DNA of 64,000 nucleotides from Echinometra lucunter (taxonomy: Eukaryota > Echinodermata > Echinoidea > Camarodonta > Echinometridae): assembly GCA_029962745.1 (NCBI GenBank), contig CM057154.1, positions 20,092,857-20,156,856 on the forward strand. Reading direction: 5' to 3'. Shown one piece after another: positions 11,506 through 24,700 of the stretch; positions within the stretch are counted from its first letter, which is position 1; each line of letters opens with the position of its first letter. The position numbers and the translations under genes are program-made. The notes under the pieces were generated by a model that was given only the letters and a program-made list of their open reading frames with translations, was not told where the DNA came from and ran no database searches.

Positions 11506-11741
11506 GTAATACTAAGCACTTCTGGACTGCAAACTGATGAAAACAAGAATCCTTTTTTTTTTTTTTTTTTTTTTTTTACCCTGTTGTTCGCGAGTTCAGT
11601 CAAATTAGGTTCATAGAGCACCACACAACGAAAGCAAACGTGTCGTGGTGTTGAATAATTCATCCAGCAAGAGTCAAGCAAGCAGTCTCCAGAACAACCA
11701 CCATTTCTGGGCATAAATTTGTCAAGAGATAGGACAATTTA

Positions 11742-12040
11742 CTCTCTCTAAAAAAAAGAGTGAACACGTTCACTCTGTTAGGGGTGAATTTCAGAAGAGA
11801 GTGCATTTAGAGTGAATTAAGAGTAAAAATTGTGATATTCACTCTTTATTCATTCTTTGAGGGGTGACCTCAGGGATCACTCAATTTGATCCCTGAGGTC
11901 ACCCCTCAAAGAGTGAATAAAGAGTGAATATCACAATTTTTACTCTTAATTCACTCTTAATTCACTCTAAATGCACTCTCTTCTGAAATTCACCCCTAAC
12001 AGAGTGAACGCATTCACTCTTTTTTTTTTAGAGAGAGAGA
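11742..12040. mobile_element. ~300-bp near-perfect foldback (hairpin) MITE
   Basis: Left arm 11742-11879 and right arm 11887-12040 are almost perfect inverted copies around a 7-base loop (11880-11886). The right arm carries one extra 12-bp unit (about 11949-11960). Many GAGTGAA/TTCACTC motifs occur, including the inner palindrome AGAGTGAACACGTTCACTCT. TA flanks both ends (11740-11741, 12041-12042). No coding capacity. Confidence 0.85.
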
Positions 12041-12042
12041 GT

Positions 12043-12767
12043 AGTAGAGCTAGAATGCATGAAATCTTTCTTGCTTGTGTTTTGTCCTTTTTCTTTTTTT
12101 ACATCAAACATCTACAAATGATGAAAATCAGAAAGGCATTGACTTGTATCATTTGGAACAGATTTCAGGACTAGTTTAAACCCTCAGGAGATATTACAGT
12201 GAAATGGTCCAACTTGAAATAAATTTGCTTAGTGCAATTATTTGCAATCATGTCTTGTAATGTAATCAGTAAACACAAGAAAAAAATCTTGCTGTTAGTT
12301 TGTTTAGAACATGTTTCTGTCCAATTATTTACATGACAAAGTTGATCAAATGTAAGCTGCCTATATGCCTCCATTCTGTTCTGTTATTTTCAATTTTCTA
12401 CAGCAAAGATAAATTTTCACGCCCCCCCCCTTCAGCTTTCAAGAGCTATGTCAGTGGTAACTTGAGTGCATTTGTTTCATAAATGCAGTACGAAACTGTT
12501 CCTATTTTACTTTTGTGCAATTCCAAAATTCCATAATGCTTTTATAAATCTTACTAGGTTACAGATGGACTCGTTTGTTGCATATATCAAGGGACCACTC
12601 ACTTCTGATACACGTGACTTAAATTTCTAGTGCATTATTCAAAATCTGTGAAGTTGGTCAGGGTGGTGGGGAAATCGATCCCATCTCCCAACATGATTCA
12701 CAGCTTGCATCGGCTCTTCATACCATTTTGCACCATGCCAGTCTTCTGATCTCTCCTGCCATCAGTT

Positions 12768-12804
<37 letters not shown>

Positions 12805-15800
12805 TCCAACTATCTTAGAGATGATTTGGGCATCATTTTGTTCTCCACTCGGCTCAAAATCATAGTATATATGTTTCAAATTTACCCCTTCTTTTCTTTT
12901 TTGAAAAAAGAAAAAGAAGCATCTGACCACAATTTGGTTTGGGGGTTTGTCCCACCGCAGCTCATCCAGCAGACTGTATATATGGGATATTCATTCTTAA
13001 TTTATAAGATGGACCACAAATACTCAAGATGCCAGCACTTAATTATTCTAAACAGCATAATTATTTGCAGGAAAAAATATTCCAGCTTCCTTTCTTTTTC
13101 CATTGCACAAAATGAATGAATCAATACCGTATTTCAAATAAGAGCACACAAAATAAATAAATCAATATTTCTATTCTAATAAAAGCACACAGTAAATGTA
13201 TACTATTTTTACTACTAGGAATATATTCCTTAGTAAAAATTTGGGTTTGGGAATAGGCTTCTCAGATGTTTCAGATGAATAGGCTTCTCAGATCAGGTGG
13301 ATGCAAGAATTGCATCCACTTTCATGACATTGAAATAAAGGTGTATTAAATGCACTCGGAATAGATGTGTGGTCATTTTTGCAATTTCAAAAGTAAAATG
13401 ATCAATTGATAATGGTCTGCAAGAACTACTTTGTGATCTATTTAATATCAATTGGTAAAAGTAAGGTGAACAATTTGTATCCAGCATCCATTCTGCCACC
13501 CCCGCCAATTCCCAACAATGTCAACTTCATTATCAATGTAATGCAGTTCAGCTCTAAATACAAATCTCCCTAAAGCGTAATTAGCATATTGTCACTCGGA
13601 TAACATTCTAACATAACCCCTCCCCCCCCCCCAAAAAAAAAAAAGTGGAGTGAGAGAAAGAGAGAGATCCTAAATCTGTTACCTCAAGGGTCTTGTTCTC
13701 CTTAACACTGAGGAACAAAGATGCATTGGCTTATTGCAAAAACCCTTTTTTTTTCAGCAGAAGCAAGCAGGCCTTCTCCAAAATTTTGAATCAAGAAATG
13801 AAAATATTATTCAGGCATGATATATGAGCCATCAAACTGCTACTGTAAGTGCCCTGGGTGGAATTCTTTAAAAGAGAGAGTGAGTACATGTAATACACTA
13901 GAGGGTGATTCACATTTGTAATTTAATCATGAAGCAGTTAGTGTAAATGCCCTAGGAGGAGTTCACAGTGAGAGTGAATGCACAAGGGGGTGGAGTAGTT
14001 CTCACTTGTAACTTAACTACCAGCTACTTATACATGGGCCCAATGAAGAATAAAAGAGGTACATGCATGTGTAGATACAAAATCACAATAGAAATATGTG
14101 ACTTAAGTAGAAGAGACATTTTTAATGGATCCAATGAAGTTGAATGAAATTTTATTCCTGTATTTGTGGAATTCAATTGATATTTAGATTGAGCCTATAC
14201 AGTTGAAAAGTTTAATTGCTTCCAAATTTAACTTCCAACTATCATTTCTAAAAACATTTGCACTATCAATTATGTACATGATATTTAAAAGTGGCCTAAA
14301 GGCATATATGTGACAGTAAAAAAGAATATTGCTGATCACTCTTTTTTCTCAATTCTTACCAAAATACACAAAATATAAAATTGCATGGAAATAGAAATTG
14401 TGGATAAAATTTGATGTAAATTGCAAACATACTGAACTATTTGTATTACAATTTGTGCTCCTCAATAACAGAAAAACAAAGAAAAAAATAACAGCAAAAG
14501 GATGAAAGTGTAAACAAGTCTAGTTACACCCCTTGTAATGTTCGAGAATCGATGCATATTGTGTATTCATTGAGAGTTATCATTTATCTTCTATTCAGTC
14601 ATCACACACTCTTTCACTCTTACAAAACATCACACTATTGTCCATGACTATGTACTTGGAAGAGATAATTGGGAATAGACGTGCATAGAAGTTGAGTGTC
14701 TCCCATTCATACTGCTAACATTTGTCGTATAGTGAAACAAAAAACTTATAAATAAGTAATCTCTGTTTCATAGCCTATTACTACAAAACAGTTGATAGTG
14801 AAATGGATGTTTCAGCATTATTTGAAACAAACATCGAATAAGCATCTCTTGGAGTCTGAATATCATGCAAACAATTGTACCACCGCGCAGAGCTTATCAA
14901 GGGTCCATGCTGATATGACCAGTCAGCTGTAATTTTGTATGCTACAGCGTGACCCAAGATGTAATCGGATACTTTATACAGCTGACCCCCCCCCCCCCTC
15001 CCCAAACTAGTATCTTTATCCAATGTCTCTTCATATGACACAATTCCGCAAGTGAACATCCCTTTAGCATTACATTTCTTTATACAATGTCTTCTTATAC
15101 AGGTTTTGTACATATTTCCTTTGGTCTGAACAGGCTAACACTCGTACAAAACATCACCCTGTTAAATCCATGCCTCCCTAGTTGGGTCGCGATAATTGGG
15201 TGTAGATGTATGCATAAGTGGAGTAAGATGATGAGGGCTAGGGATCCCCCCAAACTGACTGACTTATCTCCTATGCATATTGGAGATGAATAGCAATGAG
15301 ACTTGATCCACATTTTTCAAATCGAGCTCAGTGACTCAACTGAGCTAAATACATTTTCTTCTTTTTCCATTTTTTCTTTTCGCCATCTGTATCACTCTAT
15401 CTCTCTCAATACTGCTCATCCCCAACCCCCAAGGTTTGGTTTTCTCACAATTTTCTTGAAAGATCAAAAGGCTAGTCTAATGATTGGGCAGTACCTAATT
15501 AGACACTTTTGTCATAACTGAAGTTCAGAGGGAAATATTGCGATCATTTCATTACTACAATTTATAACAACTGCTACTAAAACCTGCTTTCTCGAATTAG
15601 AACAAAAGCAAACTGAACTGAAATGGCCCATTTAATAAGTGAATCATCAATGCTGTCAAGATTTTGAACAATTATTCAAACTATATGAAAAAATGTTAGT
15701 TAAGTTTGTTAAATATCAACATTTTACACTTTGACTAAATCACATTACAGCATCGGGCTGATCTAAACAGAAGAAGCCAACTCCAACTAAATTTCAAGTT

Positions 15801-15828
15801 GGAGTTGCCTTTTTTTCTTCTCTTCCCC

Positions 15829-15869
<41 letters not shown>

Positions 15870-17270
15870 AGCAAAAAAAAACAACCTTCAATCTACTTAA
15901 GTAATCAGAGATATTCAAAGCTTTCCATTATAGTGTAAATTTCATAGTTCATATCAGGAGTTATATCACATTACTTATCTACTTATCAAAATGCCTTTGG
16001 AAATAGTCTGATGTACATATCATGGTGCATATCAGGAGATACATGTATGTGTCTTACATTCCTAACATACCACAGAGATGAGCTAGAATTGTCTATGGTC
16101 AGATTTATGCTAATTGGTCTCTTGGCTTACACTCAAATGCGATCCTTACAAGACAATTTGTTTAACATGCACTTCACTCTTGTTGTCCTGCCTGCCATTT
16201 ATCAGTTGATATTTAAGGATAGGGAAATAACAAAGAGAGCAAGAGAAAGAGAGGAGAGGAAGAGGGGTGAAAGAATAACAAGACAGAAAGAGAGAGAAAT
16301 AGAGAAGGGGAGAAAGAGAGACCACAAAAACAGAGAGATATATAGAAACACTAAGAGAGGAGAGATAGAGAAAGATAGAGAGACACATAGAGAGACAGAA
16401 ATAGATAGAGATAGAACAGATAAATTAACTTTAAAAAAAAAGAAATGGGAAATAACGCAACAGAAATATAAAGAGATGAACATTATAATAACATTGCAAA
16501 AACAATGGCAAAAAAACATAACTTCAAAACACCATTATACTACACTGAAATTAAATTTGTTATTGATTTAAAGCTGCCTAATTCTAATCCATATTATCTT
16601 TTCCTTTTGAGCTCATTACATCATCCTGCAATTTGTCCTTCATTATATCTATTTTTACTGGTGGAAAAGAAAACATGAACAGATGTGGTAATTAAAATGA
16701 GTTGTATCAATAATTACATAAAACAAAAGGTCTTCTGTTTCTAACAAATGATGCAGAAATGTACATGTATAAAGAAAATATGATCTAATATTGTTTCAGT
16801 TGCAATCAAGGTTCCCACAACACAGTATATTACCGAGCTCCTTACCTTGATAAACTTTTAATAATCTTTCTAAAAATAGAATGGGTTAAGTTTGGAAACT
16901 AAACCAAAGTCAAACAAAGAAAAATTATCTACATGTATTTCGTTATTCTCACTGTTGTACTTAAAACAAAAATAGTAAAGATGTATCAGTATGATTAATA
17001 TAATATGTAGAACATGGTCACTCTTTTGCTACATCACATACATGTATCTTACAAGGTATGTTGAAAACTGAGGAAACTAAAGAAGGTCAACCACATCTAC
17101 CTGGGCATCCTTATTCTTTAAGTTGCACAGTATAATTTGTGAGCACTTTCCAGCATTGAATGTAAACAGATTTCTCTGTCAAGTAAAGAGCACTTTCTAT
17201 ATTCATAAAGTAATAAATAATCTTTCCCATTCTCTGAAATAAAGAGTGTGAGAGAAAACAGCATAATTGA
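12043..17270. other. Gene-free stretch with microsatellites
   Basis: Contains (CT)n at 12770-12799, C/A homopolymers near 13620-13644, a C-run near 14987-15000, a C-run plus (CT)n at 15826-15868, and a purine-rich GAGA block at about 16228-16412. The last creates a spurious Arg/Glu-rich frame. No convincing exon or transposon end was seen. Confidence 0.55.
16228..16412 (+). repeat. Purine-rich (GAGA/AGAGAT) tract
   Basis: Almost pure purine on the plus strand, with irregular AGAGA, GATAGA and GAAA units. It explains the long Arg/Lys/Glu-rich open frame on plus and the Ser/Leu/Phe frames on minus. Confidence 0.8.
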
Positions 17271-17279
17271 CTTTGAAGG

Positions 17280-17590
17280 CCTGAAGAGCCCTTCAGTGGA
17301 CGAGGCACTGCACTTCTCGACCAGGTTACGATTGAGTCATCTCACGTCGACATTAAGGGTAAGGCGAGAACGACCCGAAGCGTCCGGTTCTTGGAGCGTC
17401 CTCGTCACGGCACACCGTCCCGACATATCACGGTTAATGGGACGGTTAGGAGGGGAACGTGAGACAGGTTGTAAGTCAATGGGACAATGACGGAAGAGGA
17501 GTGGGTGTCGGGTGACTCCTGTATCCGCTCCCTAAACAATGGGGCTGCGATCCCGGGGCTAAGAGCGTGACAGGGGGCTACAGGGTCGGG
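17280..17590. other. Isolated CpG-rich patch, no confirmed gene
   Basis: About 300 bp with clearly higher G+C and many CpGs in an AT-rich setting. A plus-strand frame (17248-17490) and a minus-strand frame from about 17603 to 17415 are both open, but neither peptide is recognised. A GTAAGG donor-like site lies on plus at about 17360. It could be an unrecognised exon, an enhancer or a decayed insertion. Confidence 0.35.
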
Positions 17591-18908
17591 TATGGATGAA
17601 TTCTGTTATATGACAATGTTACAGTAGTCGAAGCTCTGAAGAAAATAAATGGTTAAGAAGGGCAGGCATTTAGAATAGAAAAGGTGAATATACATGTATA
17701 AAGAATTAAGCATTAGTGTGTGATTAGTCACCATCCTACCCCCCCCCCCCTCAAAAGAAAAAGAGAAAAATAAAGAAAATACTGCCAGCTGGGAGCCAGA
17801 GTTTATTCCCAACTATTTTCCCTAACAAACAGCTATACGACCCTCCAGGCTATCCACATACATACAGTTTCATGATTTGAAAATCCCTCTAATATATTCC
17901 ACTTCAATAAATAAGCTTGCAATTTTTGTTCACCTAAGGAAGAGAATCACATGAAGTTAAAGTGCTGTGAGGTATTTTGAACCATTGGTTTAATATTATT
18001 TTGAATATCTCCCCTTTTTCTCGCTCATCCTTCTATGCAGAAAATCTAGAAGAATTGCTAAGTGTTCATACTTCACTTCACTTCATGGCATGGTAAACAA
18101 AAATCTGCGAAAGTTGTTTTTTCCCACTTATTTGTGTTTTAAATGGGTCAAATCAATAATCAACATCAACCAAATTGCTTCCACCAGTGACGTGTGAGGA
18201 TCTCCAGGAACACATCACTTGGACAATAATGAGAATACTGGTTCCTTTTAATTTCTGCTGAAATCCAAGCCAAATGCTGGAAAGCAAACAGTAATCAGGT
18301 CAGAAACTAGGCCATCTAACGTGTCCACGTTTCATAAGGACGAGAAGCGTAAGGGAAATGGAGGAAGCATTTTTACAGAGGGTCAGTTTTCTTTTGACGG
18401 TGATTCAGCTATTATCTTGTGGATGTCTGGGTGACATTTGCACTATTTTCACAGTTTTGTGAAGGGATTCGGTTTCCCCATCGGCCTGATTAGAAATGCA
18501 TTTCCTACTCTGGTGATTGGTGTGGATGTGTCTATGTGTGAGAGTAGTGGTAAGCTGAACAAACAGGTCAAAATTAGACCATTCAGAGCAAGAAAGATGC
18601 ATGCAGAATTCTATGGATTTATGTCCTACTGGCTCTATGCAAAAGCATACACTGGCACTAATTTATGAAAGAGCTGTATTTAAACCATGCTCTGAACCAT
18701 GGTTTAAACATGCATCATGGATTAAATGTAAATTAGCACATATAACCAGATATAACTTTTGCCTTATTGGCCAAGAGCAGTTGGATGTGTTACGCCTCTG
18801 GAGGTTTAAAACCACGGGGCTTGAAATTAACCTCTAACATGGACCAGTTTGTGTTGTGATTAGCTTACACTAGTTTAACATCTTCCCCTGAAAGCAAAGG
18901 TATGTCAT

Positions 18909-18978
18909 CTGCTTAGAGCCATAAAGGCACTAAAGCTGTATACAATGACATATCTTAATGCCTTTCTGGCTTACAGCA
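18909..18978. repeat. Hairpin of the AGCCAGAAAGGCATTAA type
   Basis: CTGCTTAGAGCC plus ATAAAGGCACTAA on the left pairs with TTAATGCCTTTCTGGCTTAC and AGCAG on the right. The same stem sequence recurs at 26261-26318 and, weaker, in the three units at 11081-11505. Confidence 0.55.
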
Positions 18979-19699
18979 GACACTATGTGGGATGGCTAGA
19001 TTTCACATTGTCACTTAAAAACATCAGTATACTCTCTGCTTAGTGTTCTTACTCCAAGTCTAGTTTGCAGGCTCAAATCCTGATCAGTTGAAACGTGTCA
19101 TAGAGGTCTGAATCAGAGACTAAGAGCTCAATTGGGATTGTGAACATATAGCAGCTTTAATACAGCCAGTAGGCATAGAGGCCAGGCTCCTCTCAAGGCG
19201 CAATGCAATCTAATAAAGTGTCAATTAGGGTCTGTGCTGGCAGACTAATCTAAGTCTGCTAAGGGCAAGAAGGGCACAAACTAAGCTCTCTGCACATGGC
19301 TGAAGGGATAGCTGAGAATATGTTCATATCTTCATCTGAAAGCATAAGAACGTGGTCTGCTGTCTACCAAAAGGGCATTACGTAAATGAGCATACATCCT
19401 TCTGCTTCTCAAGCATAGAACACATATTAAATTGATTACACAATGGTAATTTTTTTTTGGATATATGATCGGGAATAGAATTCTAAGAAGAATAACATTA
19501 AAAATTTGATGATTTTTAATCGAAATCAATGTGTTTTGGCTAATTTTCTCGTAAAAAGTCAAGAGTTGACCAAAAAATTTGAGTATGAGGTATGACGTAA
19601 AGGTGGGTACCCAGCTTCGCGCATTGCAGTTGTCCTGCGCGCTAGTATGTACAATATGTATTATACCTTGCGCGCAGTTTGCTAGAAGTGCGCGACAAA

Positions 19700-19738
19700 G
19701 TACCCACTTTGACGTCATTTTGACGTCAAAGTGGGTAC
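19700..19738. repeat. Palindrome with two TGACGTCA (CRE-like) sites
   Basis: Two 18-bp arms (19700-19717 and 19721-19738) are perfect inverted copies around TTT. Each ends in the palindrome TGACGTCA, the consensus CREB/ATF site. A related GGTGGGTACCCAG lies nearby at about 19602. Confidence 0.75.
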
Positions 19739-20329
19739 CCAGTTGAAACTGGGTCACAGCTGAGGGGTCAAAAATATCCTGAAATCTTACCACATTTTGG
19801 GGTTTCCTTGGCAACACGACTTTTTAAAAAACTTTAGGCAGATGATTTTCTACTAATAAAATCATGCTCTTTTAAATGAGCTAACATTGTTTCAGCATTG
19901 GGTACCCCCTTTAAAGGATAACGCTCTTGACGTAATAAAGCACTGTGCCCCAACCACATTAGATTTATTTACCCACAAAGAAAGAGGATATGGAGAGCAG
20001 CTGAAAATGGTGGTAAACCAAATCAAAAGCACCTGCTTATGTAATTGGATTGAGCAGAGCACAGCTAGTGGTCAACCACATAAAACACTGTTTATCAAGA
20101 ATGGAAAATGTTTGGGATTACTAAAGAAATATGGTCAATATTTTAATATACTCTTTCAAATGGTAATAATCTACAATATATAAAAAAGCATGGTTCCACT
20201 GGAGAAAAAAAAAAACTGACACACAATACAATTGACGGGGTTTAGTAGCATTTACCAATTATAAAGCTTTTACCATGCCAAAATTGGAAGAAAAAAAAAA
20301 AGATTTTAGGCCTATACATGCTTTTTTGT

Positions 20330-20530
20330 TGATTTCTCTTTTCCAATATCATTTTTTTTTCTTTTAATACACTATGCCAAGCAGACATTTAATTTGTTTT
20401 GATGTTAATAAGAGGAAAAAATGTTGTATGTTTATTTACGATATTTCTGCTTAAAAGAAGAAAAAAAAATTATGTCTTGTGTTATATTGGAAATAAAACC
20501 TGAACCTGAACCTGAACATGAACATGAATT
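20330..20530 (+). mobile_element. Probable LINE-like 3' tail, 5' truncated
   Basis: The segment ends TATTGGAAATAAA followed by a hexamer-type tail (CCTGAA/CATGAA, about 20501-20528). Short tandem tails after an AATAAA-like end are typical of non-LTR retrotransposon 3' ends in marine invertebrates. No reverse transcriptase frame is present. Only the 3' end is supported. Confidence 0.4.
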
Positions 20531-21742
20531 TCATTAAAAAAAGAAAAAGGTTTATATCTTTTTGGTTCTGAAAAAGGCAAAAAGATAACCCATAAAACAG
20601 ACAGGAAGCAGCAAGAATAGTGTATACAAGAGCTTGATTTCACAACAAAGTGTTGTTCTTTTCATAGCTGGGTCTCTACCCAAACACTTCCCTGATTGCT
20701 CAAACACCTTTTCATTAGCTATTCACACCCCACACAATATGAGTCATTATCATCAACTCAAGCTATACAAAGGGGATTGTTTGGTGATCTAGCTAACACC
20801 AAATACCCAAGTTTAAGCAGTTGTTTACAGCCCCATTCAATTAGTTTGGTGTTGGGTGTGGAACCTATAAAGCATACCCCTAAGTGTGACAATAAAGGCT
20901 TTGTGTCCAATTAGGTAAGATCTTAATAGGTTGAATGGAGGGTTTATTGCTTTTGTCTGACAAGTCTAAGTGGCAAATCTGCAACAAGAGGGCAGTGTAA
21001 TGTGTCTTCTCTTTGAACCTGTCTAAATAAATGCTGGTGATTAGTGGTCACACACCGACAATGAATTAGAGCGTGACTGTGACAGTTTTCTTCCTTTTTC
21101 AACTTTCATCACATACCTTCTTATTCATTTCATTAACATCAAGACCATTCATGGCATTCCAGTGAAATAATGAAATGATTATGTACTTCCTTATCAATCT
21201 GATTACCATCAGAAGTCATTTAGGAGTCAGAGCAATTTACTACATTCCAACAAAATGCTAAGTGAGCGGAGTGAAGTCCAAAAGACTGCATGTATGCACT
21301 GATGAAAGAAATCCAATGCAAAATATTTCATTCTTGATTCTGCGTTCTTCTATCAAGATTCTGAATTCCAATTGGACAAAAAAGGATTTCAGACGAAAAT
21401 CTATAGTCACTTTATCAAACTATTGTATAATTAAAGAATCATGGCTACAGACTAATATTGTACTACAGTCAAACTTTGAATTAAGGCATAGTGCCCCCAT
21501 TACATGTATTTTTTCTTTCTTTTGTTATAATATGGATGAGATGCAGAAACAATACTATTTCTTTTAAGCAGGACTTCATACACAACTCAAAGTCTATTAG
21601 GATATTTACAAGCAACTTCATTACTTGATCATTCCAACATATTTACAGTAAATATCCATTACAAAGCACTGATCTATTCCTCACATCTTTCAAAAGTGTA
21701 ACAATTTTACCCCAACATCAAGTGAGAAAGTGGTGTCCTCAA

Positions 21743-21776
<34 letters not shown>

Positions 21777-24700
21777 ACCAAAAAAGAAATCCATCTTCAA
21801 GACATTCGACATCGGCATAAGCATCACCATGGCAACAAGCATCTCAATCTTCCTATTCTCCTGGTATAGCAAGACGACACCACTTCACGCACAAGGAGTT
21901 GGAGAATAAGTCCGAAATCCTATCCATACTCTTCCCCTGATACAAAGCAGAGAAAATGACAAGAGAGGGGTATTGTTTCAAGAATCAACTTCTATACAAG
22001 CACTCTCCACTCTAGCAGTGTGGACCAACATCACAGAACAAGGCAAGAAATCAGTGAGAAGATTGAAGGTGAAGATGATGGGCTCAAGCTTGAGTAATTT
22101 TGAAACCCAATCTGCGGCTTCATCCTCACCTGACAAATACACAAGGAAAAACTGACATTCAAGACTGATCAATAACCACAAGAAACCGAGCTAGGATTTC
22201 AAATACAGAATGGCAAATGTGAGATCTTGGTTACCCAAGTCGAGGGTAAAAAATGGAAAATGTTGTATTCGATATGTGCTATCCAGTGGTCTTATGGAAG
22301 ACAATGCTCAGCGAAAGCCGTAAACATGTCTTATGTTCATGCACAAAATGTCTGATACAGTAACTTCCTTTACTCTTCAATGTAGTATAAATCTGAGAAT
22401 TCAACAGACTTTCAGGCATCACCATGACATACATTTGTATCACAAACACATTTCGATGTGTGAAATTACTTGGAAAATTTCATTATCCCCTAAGAAAGCT
22501 TCTATTAAGAAAGCATCTCAGTTGAATGACAATTCATTTTCTACATTCAGGCTATTGTGGTGCTCAATGGTTTCTTGAACAGACTCTAAACGACGATGAG
22601 CAAAGAGTAGCACAAAAATGATGCAAATAATATATATTCCACACTGAGGATACCATAAATGAGAAGGTGACAGAGAGACAACAAATTATGGTTCCAGTCT
22701 TTCCCATAAAACACTTTCAAGATAGAACTCATCAAGGACTTCTACAGAAGCAAATAATCTGGATTTCCTTTTTAGCATTAGCATCTACAATAAGTACAAA
22801 TAAAGGATACAATCTTCGAAGGAATAGCTGTAAGAACTCTGCAAAAGGATGATTTATTGGGCTGGACGGTTAATAGGATTTCCAATGGTAATCAGATTTT
22901 CTGAAACTGTCTGAAGAAGCAATCCCACGGTGACAATTGCTTTATTCCTATTATGTTCCATCACTGTTTCCTAATTCTGCTGACAGGCGGATAATCGAGG
23001 GATCAGAGAGGAAATAATCGAAAAGTAAAGCGTTCATCGTGTTCCATGGTGTATGATGAAGGCTATGAATACCACTGGAAGAAGAATGTAAGGGAGATTG
23101 TTCCTTCGTATTTCAACAAAGAAGGGAGAGCATTATTCAATATCCGATGTTGAGGTTAACTTCAACACCCTCACCGTGTTCAGTTGTTTGAGAAATAGTA
23201 ATTTAGTAAAAAATTTGATCTAAAAAAGTTTATATCTTCCTATACAAAAAATTGTTCTTATAGTCAGAAAAATGATTCCTTCCACATAACGCATTGCACA
23301 ATTCAGGAAGCACACATACACATAGCATCTTCCAAGTTCTATTATTCCAGAGGTCTTGTAGAAGGTGTGGATCCTACAAAATCATTTGAAAGCACAAACC
23401 ATTTTTATAGCACCTTCTTTTTCCCTGCTGATCAAAAGCACATTCTAGAGGATGCAGTGGCTTTTACTTCCAACTTCTAGATACCCATATATGCAAGCAC
23501 TTCTGACATCTTGATGCATTTAACAGTGGTGGACACCCACCCACACATGTAAGACAGACCACCTGTCGTTCAAGAAGACAAAACTGTTCTGAACCATTCA
23601 CCATCCTATTTCATTGTCAGATCATCGATGGATGGACACATGGCTTTGTGTCTGATCACTCAAGTATACTTCCACTCTGCCTTCAATCGTTGGGGCGGTC
23701 TACAGTTCAAATTCCTCCAAGGAATGAATATTGGAGAACTTCAGACAAGGCCGACTTGGACTCAGATGCACTTCAGGTTGTCCTATGCTACATGTTTCTT
23801 CAGAGTACAAAGTGATAATCAGGCTACATGCTTATGTGAGATGTAAAGATTTGAAAGATGATTTCTGGAAACAGACTGAAACTCTTTACAGAATGTCCCT
23901 TTTGTCAATGGAGCTTCAAAGCTCTGATCTGGGATCTTTAAAGCCCCTTGCTCCAACACAAAAACGGTAGGATACATTCACTTCCAACAGAATGTATAGC
24001 AGTTCTGCAAACATTGTACACCTATGAATAAGACCAAGAAAATGTTAAAGCCCTTTTGCTATGTTTGGGTGAAGGGTAGGCTTTCCAGGACTGGACAAAA
24101 GACTTTATTGACTATAAGCCTCTGACCAATGTGTTACGCTGCACTCTCTATCAGTGGACACTCTCCTCCGTGTCTTAGTTGAAATTCTTGTTCCATCATC
24201 TCCAGTCTCAAGGACCTGGACATGCATTTTTGTAATCCCCACTGGATGCAGATTAATGTAATCCCCTTGCTTTTAATCAGCATTGTCAGGGGGATGCCAC
24301 ACAAAAGCTTTAATTGATTGATCACAGGCTAAGAACAGTTACTAAGATTGTCAAGTACCAGAAAGAAGTCTTGAAACTGATCTCCACAGATAAGATGGTC
24401 CTTCAGTGCATTGGTTTAGAAAGGGAGAGTTCATTAAGATGATTAGATGAAGAAAGTTGGGGTATCAGTGAAGTTGGTATTGATGGTGATGAGAATGTAA
24501 CAGCTGACTAACTGAGAAAAACAATAAGAAAGTGTGTACGTTCATGTCAACACTCACAGAAATATAAAAAAAAGCTATTCATGTAGATCTGCATGCAAAT
24601 AGGCAAACTAAGTAGACTTTGTAGGAGAAATAAAAGATGATAGAAGTATGAGTAAACATGAGAGAGAAGGGGGAAAAAGGAGGGGTGAAGAAAGAGAGAG

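Larger units (their letters stand above)
17591..20330. other. Gene-free stretch
   Basis: Contains a 60-70 bp hairpin at 18909-18978 and a double TGACGTCA palindrome at 19700-19738, described separately. A minus-strand frame at 19332-19817 runs through that palindromic repeat and resembles no protein I know. Confidence 0.5.

Noticed and set aside
16011..16571. 186-codon Arg/Lys/Glu-rich frame
   Set aside because: It is produced by a GAGA purine tract, with no splice sites or recognisable domain.
19332..19817. 161-codon minus frame
   Set aside because: It passes through a palindromic GTGGGTACCC repeat and resembles no known protein.
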